Position numbers and translations under genes: made by a program. Shown piece by piece: positions 47,346 through 59,572 of a stretch of 64,000 nt of DNA. The stretch's first letter is position 1, and every line of letters starts with the position of its first letter. Origin of the DNA: Calliopum simillimum (taxonomy: Eukaryota; Arthropoda; Insecta; Diptera; Lauxaniidae); the NCBI GenBank assembly GCA_951812925.1, contig OX638368.1:161496492-161560491 (forward strand), read 5' to 3'. The notes beneath the pieces are model-generated. The model was not told the origin of the DNA and did no database searches. It saw only the letters and a list, made by a program, of their open reading frames with translations.

Positions 47346-50008
47346 ACATCACATATCAATCACGCGTTAAATTTGATAAAGCATTTGAAAGCTCTAATCT
47401 TTTTCTTCAAAACCTAATTATCTTGATTTTTCTCGGTGCTTAAAGTGCTTAAAGCAAGTTTTTTCAGTATTTTAGTCTACGATAATTCAGAGAAAAATAA
47501 ATGATAACCTGATGAAATTTTGTAACAAAAGAAAAATTTTATTTTATAATTAATAAAATTTCTAATTCTAGAGAAACTGTTAAAGCTCATCCGTTGGCTT
47601 TTTATAAAGTCAAAACTTCCAAAAACATGAAAATATTTCCTGGATCTATTTTTCTTTTAATCACCTTTTTTGTAAAAATTCTCTTTCTTCCTTAGAAAAT
47701 AAATTTTAAGGTAAATGAACTGCATAGAAACAACGGGTAATAAATTTCAATTCACAGAATTTTCCGACTTTCATAGTTGCAGCGCAGATTTGTTCATATC
47801 AATGTAAAAACACGCACGAGTAACAACTACACATAAACTTGTGCACTCACACAATCAGTTTTACGAAAGCACAAAGGAAAATGAAGAAGAAAACTCTTAA
47901 AAGTATGCAAGTATCAGACGCAAGTGCATCGTACTCCACACACATAGCAAGAAAACGACAAAAGAGTATGAGAAGGAGTGTAATACAACTGCATCATCAT
48001 CATTTTTTCGCAATTCCCTTTTTTCGTTTGTTCTCTTCTTATTCTTTTCGCTATTATCACCAACTTCACAGTGGGGGAATTTTTTAAGAATAAGCATTCG
48101 CTGTCCAACTTGATATACAAACACAATGTCCACAACAACAACAACGATAAAAATACAACAAAAAATTTATAACAACAACTAATCAAACACTCGTTCTTCC
48201 CAAAAGTTCGTCCAAGCCCTTGGTGTGGTGCTCTGCTTAATCCATAAAGGAAAACTTTTGCAACAGTGCATCAGAAAAAAGAATCACTAAAAGTTGCAAT
48301 AAAAAATCAACTGCTAATGCCAAAAAGTATGCAAAGAAAAATTGCTCAAACATAACCATACGTACGTAGATATGTATTAAGTGCACTTTTGCGCAAATGC
48401 AGGAAGAAGTGCCAGAATTCAAAAAAGAAATAAGAAAATTATGAAAACATTGCTTCCATTCTTCACTCAGGGAAAAAGAGAAAGAGAGAGAGTTTTCGCT
48501 ACTCATGGCAAGCTTTAAAATATACATTTATCAGGGGCGTATTTATGGGGGTGCACAGGGAACTCTGGCCCTCTCGAAATTCTCAATGAACTCGCAATAA
48601 GACGTATGAGTGACGTTCATTTCGTGATAAGTGCATAAAAACTACAGAACTTGTCCACTGAAGAAAATGTTGCATTTAGACAAATTAAAGTCTTGAAATT
48701 TTTAACTTTGAAAATAGTCACAATAAAATGATGACTAAGATTATTTTAGTTTTTCGGCGGTATAAATGAAGTCTGCTTTCGTTTAAGATCCAAGAAAAAA
48801 GGAAAAATCATTCTTTGCGGAAGTTCTGACATTTCATTTTTCTCATTTTTTTTTTTTTTAATAGCAATTCAGTGGAATTGTAACTACCCTGATAGTTACA
48901 GAAAATTCAATAACGATCAGTGCTGCCAATTTCAGAATTAAGGTGATTCGAATAATTCTATGAATTATTTTAATTTCCATTTAATTTAACAAGTTGTGAA
49001 AATTTTAGAAAATATGAAAGGAAATAATGTTCCATTACACCCACTGAAAAAATCCCATCAACGCCAATGACATACTTATATTTTACAATTTTTCCTTTGG
49101 GATGCATTTTATTCTTTTTGTTGGTCTTTTTATATTCGTTTTCTTATGAATCGTGTAAGAAAATAAAATCAATAACACATAGTGCTCGTACATCAGAAAA
49201 AGCTATAGATATCAGTATACTGTTTGTACATACATAACATATATGTATACCAGCGTTAACAGTTTGAAATTAATGAACACAATTTAACATTCGCAATTGA
49301 AGAGTTGAGAAGTACAGTGCGTTTTGGATTTTTCTGGTTAAACACCACAGCTTTCAGTTACAGATATATTTTAACCCTTCTACGTATTTGGGACACATGT
49401 GAAACCAAAAACTTTTCTTCTGTTCATTTCAAATATCGTAAGCGAATTTAATATACGACCAATAGGACAATTTTAAATCAGCACAGTATTCCCTGGTTAC
49501 TTGAACCTTAGATTCTAAACGCATCATACCGAAAAATTCAAATACGAAAATCTCACTTAATTGCATTGCTAACGTAATTATAAAGAATTGTTGTTTGTAC
49601 TCTTTATTTGATTTAGCACAATTTTGTTGAAATTTAAATCTGAATTGCAATAATTCTCGTAAAATATTCATAAATTAGGATAAACATAAAATGGTAGACA
49701 TTTCCGGGACATCTGTAAATGAATATCCAGGATATTTTTGAAATCGGCTCACAAGTGCGAAATTCGTAACGGTTGGTCAGCCTACACATAAATGCTTCTT
49801 ATGGATTGTTAATTTTGCTAACTTTTCAGCTCAGTTACACAGGGTACCCAAGTAAACGTTTTTTTATCGAGATTTTTATACAATGTTTCTTTAACTGTGT
49901 TACTAATACTAATAGTAAAAATCAAGCTTTGCGTAAAACATACTGTGTACTGTACTCCAAATTTTCCTTTTTACATAATTTACAACAGATAAAAACCCAT
50001 TTAAATAT

Positions 50009-50960
50009 AAGGACTGTCCCAGAAAGCCACTGACACTTTGTTTTACGTCAATTAAAAAACACCCAATAAATTTATTTTTATGTTACATTTACGAATAGTA
50101 TACGGAATACAAATTACATATTTTCAATAAAAATTTTTACATTTTTCTCAAAGCCCTTGATTTAGTTTTGTACAGTTGTTTCGTCGACAGTATCGCACGA
50201 TCTTCTCCACCTATTTCTGAAATCTTGTAAATTTTTCAAAGGTCCAGTTTCATTAGAGCCCAATACCTTTCAATAAGTCGAAGCTTTCGGCAATTAAGTG
50301 GATTCGCATTTTAAAAAAAAGGGTACATTTTTGCTCTTGTACTACTTTATAGTAACTCCAGAGAATGAGAAAGATTCTTTACTCTGACGAGTACATTACA
50401 GTATCTTCGAGTCCATGAATAAATGACAAAAGATATTTTTCAAGAGACTCGGCCATATACATTTTTTTAATTTATTGTACCCTGTGTTACAAATAAAATT
50501 GCTTCTCAGACCGCAGATGCATATGCTTAGGAAATTCTGTGATTTTCTTTCCTTAAAATATGCTCTGTACCTGCTTCTCCTTTATAGAGGTCTAAAATTC
50601 GGGTCCCGATAGCTGTTTGAAATCTGCCTTAATATGTTTTTCATCGTCCATTACGCAACAACCAAATTTATTTAAGAAGTCTTCTTATAACTTTCGTGCT
50701 CGTTTTTAAACCACCAGCTGCTTTTCATTGAACTCTGTATGCATAGTTGATTTCGAGGTACCTGCCCTCACAGCAATATTGCGTATTAAAGTGTCGGAAT
50801 TCTGCTTAAAGAGTTGTTTCACCTCTCTAATCATTGCGTGTATGCAAAGTTTTTTACTTGAGACAATTTTTCGAACGATAGTTATATATTTTGCTTAAGA
50901 AAAAATTCACATGCATCCACCAACAAAATAATCAGGCAAATCAAAACTTTGCCCAACAAA
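50009..50960 (-). pseudogene. Tc1/mariner-superfamily transposase relic (second lineage)
   Basis: Begins after TATA with AAGGACTGTCCCAGAAAGCC, a terminal-repeat-like end. Read on the minus strand, the order is QLFKQNSDTLIRNIAVRAG (about 50770-50830), CCVMDDEKHIKADFKQLSGP (about 50600-50665), and NPLNCRKLRLIERYWALMK (about 50245-50310). These match the helix-turn-helix, first catalytic Asp (MDDE.Y.K.DFKQLPG) and C-terminal (NPPN.P.LRPIE.YWA) blocks of a widespread fly Tc1/mariner lineage. Frameshifts and stops separate them, and the middle, with the second Asp, is largely gone. It is distinct from both the mariner at 56763 and the Tc1 at 44149. Confidence 0.75.
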
Positions 50961-51090
50961 AGTGTAAATTTTTTCTGAAAAAGTTATATTATTCAAATAT
51001 ATGAAAGTTTAGAAATATTTCCTTTGTGCATCGGTTCCTTCACTTACTTTATATGTAGGCACTACTAAGATTTACCATAGGTGTTATCTT

Positions 51091-51769
51091 ACTATATAAA
51101 ATTATTGGTGCGAATGCTTGTCATCGCTTACCGCCTAAACCACTTAACGCACTGAGACCACCTACACAGTATATATTTTTTTAGTGCTCCGATTGGTGTA
51201 AATTTAATATGTAGGGGATCAGACAAGAGGGTGTGGTACCCCCATACAAAAACCGACGATAAAGTTAATGTGTTTGTGTGTGTTTTTTTTTTTTTTTTGT
51301 CATCGCATCACGCCTAAACCACTAAATATATGGAAGTAATATTTTTACCATATCCGCGCCAAACATTCGGCCAGGTTAATATCATAAAAAAAGGAATTAA
51401 ATTATGGAGCTTTGCTCTCCACATACAAAATCTGTCTGCAAATAAAACACTCAAACCGCTTTATCTCTGCACCTATGGCTGGTATCAATTCGAAAATTGA
51501 TGCATGGATGTATTGTATATGATATTTATCAAAAATCCTACTAAAAATGGAGGGGATTGAAGCAAAAGGCGTTGCAACCCCCATACAAAAAAATTCTGAA
51601 CATAATTATGCACCCATTGAAGTATGAATGTACATGCGTAGTACTTATCTACTAAAGGCCATACTGAAAATGGGAGAATGAACCAGGGAGGTTGTACCCC
51701 TACACAAAAAATCTAAATCATCGCGCCACCTACAGAAAAGAGTAGATCAACGTTTGTCGGGCCATCTAG
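51091..51769. repeat. Dispersed repeat with CCCCCATACAAAAA modules
   Basis: Starts ACTATATAAAATTATTGGTG and ends GTCGGGCCATCTAG followed by T. Three modules contain a G-rich block, then TACCCCCATACAAAAA (about 51213-51254, 51550-51592, 51670-51712), preceded by CGCCTAAACCACT. A related fragment lies at 6180-6500 within the foldback element. Non-coding. The CTAG-T end hints at rolling-circle type, but there is no clear hairpin. Confidence 0.5.
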
Positions 51770-52531
51770 TATATATATATTAGCGTTACTAAAGCACATT
51801 CTGTTTACTTTTCCAATCTGCTCTAATGTTTATGATGAAAATTTAAAAATCAATCGTTGGTTTTCCACCTTTTTCTTGAATAACAAATAAATTGTTTCTT
51901 TTTTGACGATAATCTGTCGCACTTCATGTTTGGGTTTGTGTTTGCTTTTAGTTTTTAAGTTTACTTTCGTCGTATTTAGGGACGATTTTACCGCACCTGA
52001 GCTGTTGTTGCCTTTACCTCTTCCTCATGCTGACTTTGGCAACTCAATGTTTTGTCCTTAAAGGGCTGTGGCACTTAAATTGCAAATCCTTTTATTGAGC
52101 TTCTTATAAAGTCAGTGCGGAACATGCTAACACTTGAATGAATTCAGATTTTTTTTTCAAAAGAACCTGCAAATAAATAAAAGGAAAGAATGCGACAAAC
52201 GAATTATTAGGAAAAGTAATGATGCGCATTTTCTAGTATTTACTGTTTGTTATATTTTTCATCGCAATTGAAGGGAAAATTTAATTTTGGAGCGCCTGAT
52301 GATACTTGACACGTTTAGGGAAAAAAGACGAGAGCTTTCTTTTTATGTTTTTTTTTTTTTTCATTTTGAATTCCTCATTTTGTGCTTCGAAGGTTTTTTA
52401 TTTTATTTTTATTTTTTTTTTTTTTTAAACAAAAGCGTGAATTGGGGTGCAACACTTTTTATGTTAATTAAGTATTAAAAAATAAATTTTAAAAGCTTCA
52501 GTCGACTATTCTACAGGATTGACAACAATTT

Positions 52532-53170
52532 TTATACCCTACACCAAGGGAATATTCACTTTGTCCTTCCGTTTGTAACGCAGAGAAGGAGGCGTAGCAG
52601 GTATAGAAAAGTATATATATTCTTGAGCAGCGTCACCTCTTAATTCGATAAAGCAATGCCCGTTGGCTGTGTGTCTGTCTGTGGAAATATTTTTTACGGG
52701 AAAACTAATCAAGACAATTTGATGAAATTTAGTACAGTAGTTTTTCCGTAAAAGTTAGCCCGAGGAATTGAAAATGAATGAACTCGGTCAACGGAAACGC
52801 CTACCGCTCATACAAAATATATATTCAAAATGCAACTTTAGGATTATTTTTCACGACAATGCAACTAAAATACATACAAATAGTAAGGACAGTAAGCGAG
52901 AGCTCTGAGCAAAAACTAGGTGAACTCGGACAAGAGGGCGTGGCTCCTCCTATATAAGCAAAAGCTTTAAAAAGCTAAACTGAAAACGTTATTCGGGGTA
53001 ATCCAACCAAATTTCACTTAGTCACTGAGGACAGTAAGTGCAAGACCTGACTAAAAGCTATGTGAATTCTGATAAGAGGTCGTGGCACGGGAGGTACAAG
53101 CAAAATTTTCAAAATACTGCAGAGTAGGGTATTTGATGTTTGGCCAGGCCAAAGGTAAAACTTTTACTAG
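52532..53170 (+). mobile_element. Helentron-like non-autonomous element, most complete copy
   Basis: Begins TTTTTATACCCTACACC, continues AATATTCACTTTGTCCTTCC and GTAACGCAGAGAAGGAGGCG, then TATATATTCTTGAGCAGCG, a GTCTGTCTGT stretch, and two GGGCGTGGC-type modules, and ends TTTGGCCAGGCCAAAG, AAACTTTTA and CTAG (53167-53170) followed by T. The hairpin plus CTAG-T is the rolling-circle 3' signature. 639 bp, no coding capacity. Best reference copy for the family in this window. Confidence 0.75.
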
Positions 53171-53369
53171 TTTTTCTTTAGATTACTTTTTATCTTATGG
53201 TCAAAAACTTTTGACCCTTTTCTTTTACAATTTGTGCTCTTTTTTATTTAATGTTTTAAGAAGCAATGCCGCTTTGAGCACTTGCGTGTGTGAATTTATT
53301 TTTTACCACTTCTTTATGCCATTTGATTTTTACTTTCCTGTTGGTCTAGTTCATCTTGCCTATAAGTAC

Positions 53370-55086
53370 TAGGGCTGTTCAAAAAAAAAAAAAAATTTTC
53401 GAATTTCCAAGATATACTTTGGCATCACGATCTACATCATGACAGAATATCCCAAAAAATTTTCAGATTTTTAAATTCATATTTAAAGGTGGCTCAAAGC
53501 AGAAATATATTTTTATTATTTTTTTTTTTAGCATTAATTATAAAATGTTGTCAAACAATTTGAAAAATTTGTTTTAGAGTAACTTAAAAACATTCATTTT
53601 GTTTGTTTTTTAATGAACTTTAAAACCTACGATGTAATTTTGACAAAAAAATTTTACACTTCTTAAAAAACGAAAAACTGCCCTAAGAAGGCGAAATTTT
53701 ACGGTTTTTCAAAGAAAAAAGTCATCGTGCTTTAAACGAAATGAACATTTTTTAATTTACAAGATGTCATTCAAAAGAACTCTTAAAAACCTTCAAGACA
53801 AGACATGTTAAGACGCTTTTTACTCAAGAGGGAGGCATCTTACAAAAAAGTGCCCATGGGATAAAATGCTTAGAATCATCCGATTTTTTTTTTTTTTATA
53901 TGGGATATGTATTTTTGCGATATTTCGCGGGAATGATCAGCTACGGTTTCGGGGTTTGCATTTTTCAGACCACTAAACTAATACAAATGAAACCCTATTC
54001 ACAGATTTTCTCCACATAGCCAAAAAACCTATCAACTGTTTAAGAGCACCGTGCCCTCTTGAGTAAAAAGCGTTTTGCCTTTCACAGGGCTGCATTACTA
54101 TGTTTCAAACGTTATGTCATCGAGCCTGCTGGCCCAATAAAGTCTTAACATGTCTTGTCTTGAAGGTTTTTAAGAGCTCTTTTGAATGAGATCTTGTAAA
54201 TTAAAAAATGTTCATTTCGTTTAAAGCACGATGACTTTTTTCTTTGAAAAACCGTAAGATTTCGCCTTCTTAGGGCAGTTTTTCGTTTTTTAATAAGTGT
54301 AAAATTTTTTTTTGTCAAAATTACAACGTAGGTTTTAAAGTTCATTAAAAAACAAACAAAATGAATGTTTTTAAGTTACTCTAAAACATAGCTGCCCGTC
54401 TAGAGTAAAATTAAAAAAATTTGGCACTCGCATAAAAAGTCGTGGCCCCCATGTAAAATTAATAAAAAAGAAAACATAAATTTTTTAAAATTATTGAAAA
54501 CAACAACCAGCAAAGATTTTTAAACTAACAGTTACTTGTGCGAGTGTTTTTTTTCGCAAATCTAAAAAATCCTGAAAGTTCATAAAATGATCAAATTTGT
54601 TGTTGCCATTGTGTGTTGTTGTTTTTTTCTTTTCGATAGGAACCCTTGCGTTTTGTTGCAACAACCAAACACACAGTCTTGTGCGGTCGCAAAAAACAAC
54701 AACAAAATTTACGCATATGTTGTTGCTGGTGGTCGATCGCAATTCTTCAAAATTTCGCATATACCGTTACTTGTGTGTGCGGTTTTCATTTTCAATAATT
54801 AAATTTTGCTATGGCACGTGAGATCAAGTGATTTTCAAATAATGGCACTTTGCGATGGCACGCGTGGGCGGCTATGCTCTAAAACAAATTTTTCAAATTG
54901 TTTGACAACATTTTATAATTAATGCTAAAAAAAAAAATAATAAAAATATATTTCTGCTTTGAGCCACCTTTAAATATGAATTTAAAAATCTGAAAAATTT
55001 TTTGGGATATTCTGTCATGATGTAGATCGTGATGCCAAAGTATATCTTGGAAATTCGAAAAATTTTTTTTTTTTTGAACAGCCCTA
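53370..55086. mobile_element. hAT-type foldback element
   Basis: Ends TAGGGCTGTTCAAAAA and TTTTTTGAACAGCCCTA are flanked by ATAAGTAC (53362-53369) and ATAAGTAT (55087-55094), an 8-bp duplication with one mismatch. Arms are about 440 bp and still nearly identical: 53370-53812 pairs with about 54149-55086 once the inserted 490 bp is removed. The centre (53813-54148) has a shorter inverted ACTCAAGAGGG pair and AATGCTTAGAATC, shared with the foldback at 8329-9474. Confidence 0.88.
54387..54876. mobile_element. hAT-type MITE nested in the right arm of the foldback
   Basis: Ends CATAGCTGCCCGTC and CGTGGGCGGCTATG, with a perfect 8-bp duplication CTCTAAAA (54379-54386, 54877-54884). The uninterrupted target, TTGTTTTAGAGTAAC, survives at about 53568-53585 in the opposite arm, which proves the insertion exactly. 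The interior has GTTGTTGTTT-like inverted segments near 54600 and 54690. 490 bp, non-coding. Confidence 0.92.
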
Positions 55087-56762
55087 ATAAGTATGCTTCA
55101 ATAATCTTTAGCTTATTTTTGACTGCTTCTGCCACTGTAAAATGTTGTTGTTTTTGATATTGTTTTGCATCATTGAATTTTCTCTTCTGCATTTCAATTT
55201 CGATTTTTCACTACGAAAAACTCCACTTTAGTTTTAATTTCTCTTTTCTGCAACTACGTATTTTATTGATTGGAAAAATCGCTGTTTTTTGTAGTTTGTA
55301 AATTGTTTTTGACTTTCTTTGTGAAATCAACAAATTATTGTCCTTCAAAAGTTTTGTATAGTCATTGTTATAACCTTTTTTCAAAGTTCAGTTTAAGTTT
55401 AAGGTCCAGACATTTGATTTCCATTTGCTAAGCTTCGAAGAAACTTTTCTTTAGAGTTTTCAAGTTTTAGTTCTCGATTGTTCTATGGCGTCATTCATAA
55501 TGTCTGTAAAGAAATTGTTTTCTCTCACCATATATTGTAGTTTTATTCTTGTGGATGTATTATTATAAGATTTATGCAAAAATTTCTACATTAAGATGAT
55601 TTATTATGGTATCGAAAAACTTGAAAACATTTTGTTCTGTTGTCAGTTTATATTCAACTTTTTGTTTCAACTCATTTGAACACACTACCTAAGACTCAAC
55701 GCACATTGTGTCGAACAAAACGTTTTTGATTCATGAGGGAAGAACAAGTGCATTCGTTCCAATGTATTGTTGTTTCAAGCAACAAAATAACAAAATAAAA
55801 AAAAGGAAAGGTTTGTGTGGCTCGGTGTGCTATTTGCCTTAGAAAACAAACAATTTGCTCCATTAATGTTGTCACTCCCTTTTCAACATTTTAAATTTCA
55901 TCCCATTCTATTCTTTTAATCTCTGCTCACATATAAGCAAGTTTTTGTTTGCTTTTACTTGTCACTTGTTTCTTCTGGTCTGTTGCATTCCATTTCCGCT
56001 TCAGCTCAAACTGTGGTCACTTATCTTAGTCGGTTTTTACTTGTCTTGGCTGCTTCTTTGGCAGTAGCTCGCATTAAATTGCTACACAATTATTTCTTTG
56101 TTGACAAATGTTGTCGTCTGTAGTCTTGTTGTTTTTTTTAACTTTTACAATCCACCACCCTCCCCCCCCAAGTCTTTCCAAGCTTTTATATGGTCAAATC
56201 CAATTTGTTTGTTTATTTATTTGGCGATCACACCAGAGCGGACAGACACGCGGTCAGTCAGTCATTCAGTCATTCAGTCAAAAGCAGACATTTTCAAAGA
56301 CATCGACGCAATGTCCTTTCACATGCATAAGTTGTCATTGTTGTTTTTGTAATACTTTGTCTTCGTTTTGGTCATTTATTTTATTTTTATAAAGCGTTGT
56401 ATTTGCTGTTAAATGTTTTTGACGTTATCCTTATTGTATAAATGTATGCATCTCACTCCTGCTTTCTAATCTCCAATCACTTCTGGTCACGCTTGTATAC
56501 ACTTCCTTCTTTTTCATCACATGCTGAATTGAACAGTAACTATAGCAATTTTTATTTTTTTTATTTTATCTTTTTTTGAACTTAACTGAAAATAAAAAAC
56601 TTTAAAATCAAAAGAAAATGTTTTGGATTTAAAAATGTAATTGTTCGTGGTACTGAATGTCCTAATGGTATCATAAAAACGAACTATTGGGATATATACA
56701 TCCCAATACTAACGTTGTGTATGTTATTGTGGTACGCTTAGTAACATTACTATTGGAACATA

Positions 56763-58092
56763 CGAGGGGCCTAACAAAAGTTCACTTAGTTGAATTGAAA
56801 AAACTTTTCAATTTAATTTTTTAAAGTTATAACTTTATTTTTCATCTATTTGTATTTTTTCAACGTAATTGCCATTTATTTTGAAACATTTTTGAAGTCA
56901 ATAAATCCATCTTGGAAAAAAAAATCTTCAAAATCGGCTTTTTTCAGTTTTGCAATTTCATCATTAACCGCATTTATTATCTCCTCATTGCTGTTGAAGA
57001 CCCTCCCTCTCAATTTTTATTTTTTTTATTTTTGGAAACAACCAGAAATAACAAGGCGCTAGACCTGGGGAATAAGGTGCTGGACGAATTTCTTCGATGC
57101 CTGAAAGCGCAACAAAATCGGTCGTTTTTTCAGCAGTGTGCGCTGGTGCATTGTCATTATGTAGAAAGTAGCGGCGTAGCTCCTTTTTTTGTCGTTTTCC
57201 CAAAAAATTTTTGGAAAACTTCTGTTAAACAGGTTTCATTATACTATTTAGCAGTAACCGTCTGACCTTTTTCCAAAGGAATAGCAGCTACAACTTTCTC
57301 TCTGGTGAAGTAAACTGACATCATTACTTTTGTTGCTGACTTTTTTTTGCTTTACTTTAACAGGATGACTTGCACCCTCTGCGCTCCTTACCATGGATTG
57401 TTGTTTGGTTTCAGGGTCGTACTTCTAAAACCATGCCTCATCACCTATTACTATTTTCTTGAAAGTGTGAGACTCTCCGTTTTTCAATTTTTCAAGAAAA
57501 TACTTAGCAAAACGCACACGTGCCTCTTTTTGAGCATCACTTAAAATTCTAGGAACTCATCGTACAGATTTCTTCGTGTATCCAAGATAATTTTTTAACA
57601 TTCGCGATACAGCCATGGCATTCAAGCCCAGTTCCTCAGCAATGATTTCCTGGGTCAATCTTGGATCTTCGTCAATTTTAGACTCAACCAGCGCTACACA
57701 TTCATAATCAGTCGAAGATTTTGGGCGGCCTTCTCGAGGTTCGTCCTCCACAGAAAAATGACCTGTCTGGAATCTTCGGAATCACTTTGAAATAGTCACG
57801 AGGGATGGCGCATTAACTTCAAATGCTATTTGGCATTCATTAAATATTTCCATAGTCTTGAGCTTACGTCGAAATCCAAAAAGAATAGCAAACCGAATTT
57901 CTTGCTGCGTTGGCATTGGAATATCTGCTGATATTGTTTCACGAATTTTACGTTTTCTTCTCTCCATTTTGACCGATCTTTCTGAAAAGTAAAATGATAT
58001 ATCGTAAGACTATAACAAATAATACACAATTTTTTGATTTACTAAAATTTATAACATGACACCAACTAAGCGAACTTTTGTTAGGCCCTACG
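56763..58092 (-). mobile_element. Full-length mariner, inactive
   Basis: Near-identical inverted ends, CGAGGGGCCTAACAAAAGTT and AACTTTTGTTAGGCCCTACG, are flanked by TA at 56761-56762 and 58093-58094. The 1330-bp length is normal for mariner. Minus-strand coding order: PTQQEIRFAILFGFRRK and FNECQIAFEVNAPSL (about 57785-57930); DEPREGRPKSS, IDEDPRLTQEIIAEELGLNA, YLGYTKKSVR (57560-57751); then HNDNAPAHTA and PYSPGLAPCYFWLF (about 57000-57160). Confidence 0.92.
56985..57967 (-). pseudogene. mariner transposase pseudogene
   Basis: The transposase starts with MERRKRKIRE at 57967 and shows the N-terminal helix-turn-helix, then the AVSRMLKNYLGYTKKSVR block directly followed by a stop where Trp is normally found. 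After frameshifts the HNDNAPAHTA block (second catalytic Asp, D of NDN) and the YSPGLAPCYFWLF block appear. In active mariners the last reads SPDLAPCDY/F, so the third catalytic Asp of the DD34D triad is replaced by Tyr here. The enzyme is therefore dead on two counts, a premature stop and loss of a catalytic residue. Confidence 0.88.
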
Positions 58093-58126
58093 TATATGCC
58101 CCAGTACTTCGTTATTACGATCCATA

Positions 58127-59335
58127 TCTTCTCTTCTTATGCGAGATAAAATTGTATGTACTTATGTATGTATGTTTGGAACGGGCAAAACTTTTTCTCG
58201 AAAGCGGCTTCAGCGGTTTTAATGAAACTTCGGATAATGTTAGACATAAATATACAATGAAGAACGCGCTAGGCTTGAACTTTGCAAATACTCACCAGGG
58301 AGCGTGGCACCGCCCTAAATTTTAAATTTGATTTTGTCATAACTCGCAAACCAAACAAGGTATGAATGAAATTTGGCGAGCGGTTACGGCTTAATAATAC
58401 CTTGTAACAGACAAAAAGTGGGCGTGATCGAATAAGTGCCACGCCCACTTTTTTGCCCTTGAAAATTTTGATTCAGTATTACTCGAAAACGACTCCAACA
58501 ATTTTGATGAAAATTTATGAGATTTTACCTCTGCAAACAAGAATTAAAATGTAATATGCCGTTACATTGGGAAACTCGTTGAAGGGCGTGGCACCGCCCA
58601 CAAAAATATAATACGGTATAAAAAGAAAACTAATAAAGCAATCATTCTAAATTTAACTGTGTGGAGCCTACTTGCTAAAGTAAATCTCTGATCTGAAAGT
58701 GGACAAAATATCACCGTTGCGCGTGGAACCTCCCATACAAGCAAAATACGTTAAATGCTATTTCTCGCAAATGTTACGAGACATTTAAATGAAATTTGGT
58801 ATGTAGATACTGCTTATCAATGCCTTTTAATAACCGAAAAGTGGACGGCATCGAAGAAGTACCACGCCCGCTTTTTAACCATTGAAAATTTTGATTCAGT
58901 ATTGCTCGAAAACGACTCCAACAATTTTAATGAAAATTTAGCAGATGTTACCACTGCAAACAAGGATTAATATGTGGTATGTCGTTATATTGGAAAAATT
59001 CGTTAATGGGCGTGGCACCGGACGCAAAAATATAATACGCTATAAAAAGAAAACTAATAAAGCAATCATTCTAAATTTAACTGTAGGAAGTCTACTTGCT
59101 ATTAGGCATCTACGACCTGAAAGTCGGCAAAATATCGCCGATGCGCGTGGAACCTCCCATACAAGTAAAACACATTAAATGCTATTTTTCGCGAATGGTA
59201 CAAAATATTTTGTTGAAATTTGGTATGCTGATCTGGATCATGAGTATCGAAAGCATAACGAAAAGAAGGCTTTGTTCAATAATTACCACGCCCACTTTTT
59301 ATCAATATAAAAATGTTGGTTAATAACTCAGGGAC
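58127..59335. repeat. Dispersed repeat with a 423-bp internal tandem duplication
   Basis: Starts TCTTCTCTTCTTATGCGAG and TTTGGAACGGGCAAAACTTT, matching a fragment at 15756-15950. Two units follow, about 58438-58860 and 58861-59283, each with CCACGCCC, GAAAATTTTGATTCAGTAT, CTCGAAAACGACTCCAACAA, GGGCGTGGCACCG and GCGCGTGGAACCTCCCATAC; a third begins at about 59284 and stops. Related CACGCCCAC/GTGGCACCGCCC wording occurs near 62460. It adjoins the mariner insertion directly. Non-coding. Confidence 0.7.
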
Positions 59336-59572
59336 AAAAAAAATGGAATGAACTTTTTAATTATTATATGCAGTCTTATGTACTTTTTGACGCTGAATCC
59401 ATTTTCATCAGCAGAACTGTCATTATACCTGCAGGATTTTGAAATATCCTTGCTTGAAGTTGAAGAAAATGCTGTGTTCAGTTTTACATCGTAGCTACAA
59501 GAAAAGGTGAAATTCTTTTTTATTAATAGCGTCAAATAGACACACTCTTCCTTATCAAACTATCTTTGCTGA

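Noticed and set aside
48532..48560. CAGGGGCGTATTTATGG, a hAT-like terminus
   Set aside because: No matching inverted end or 8-bp duplication was found downstream, so no element could be delimited.
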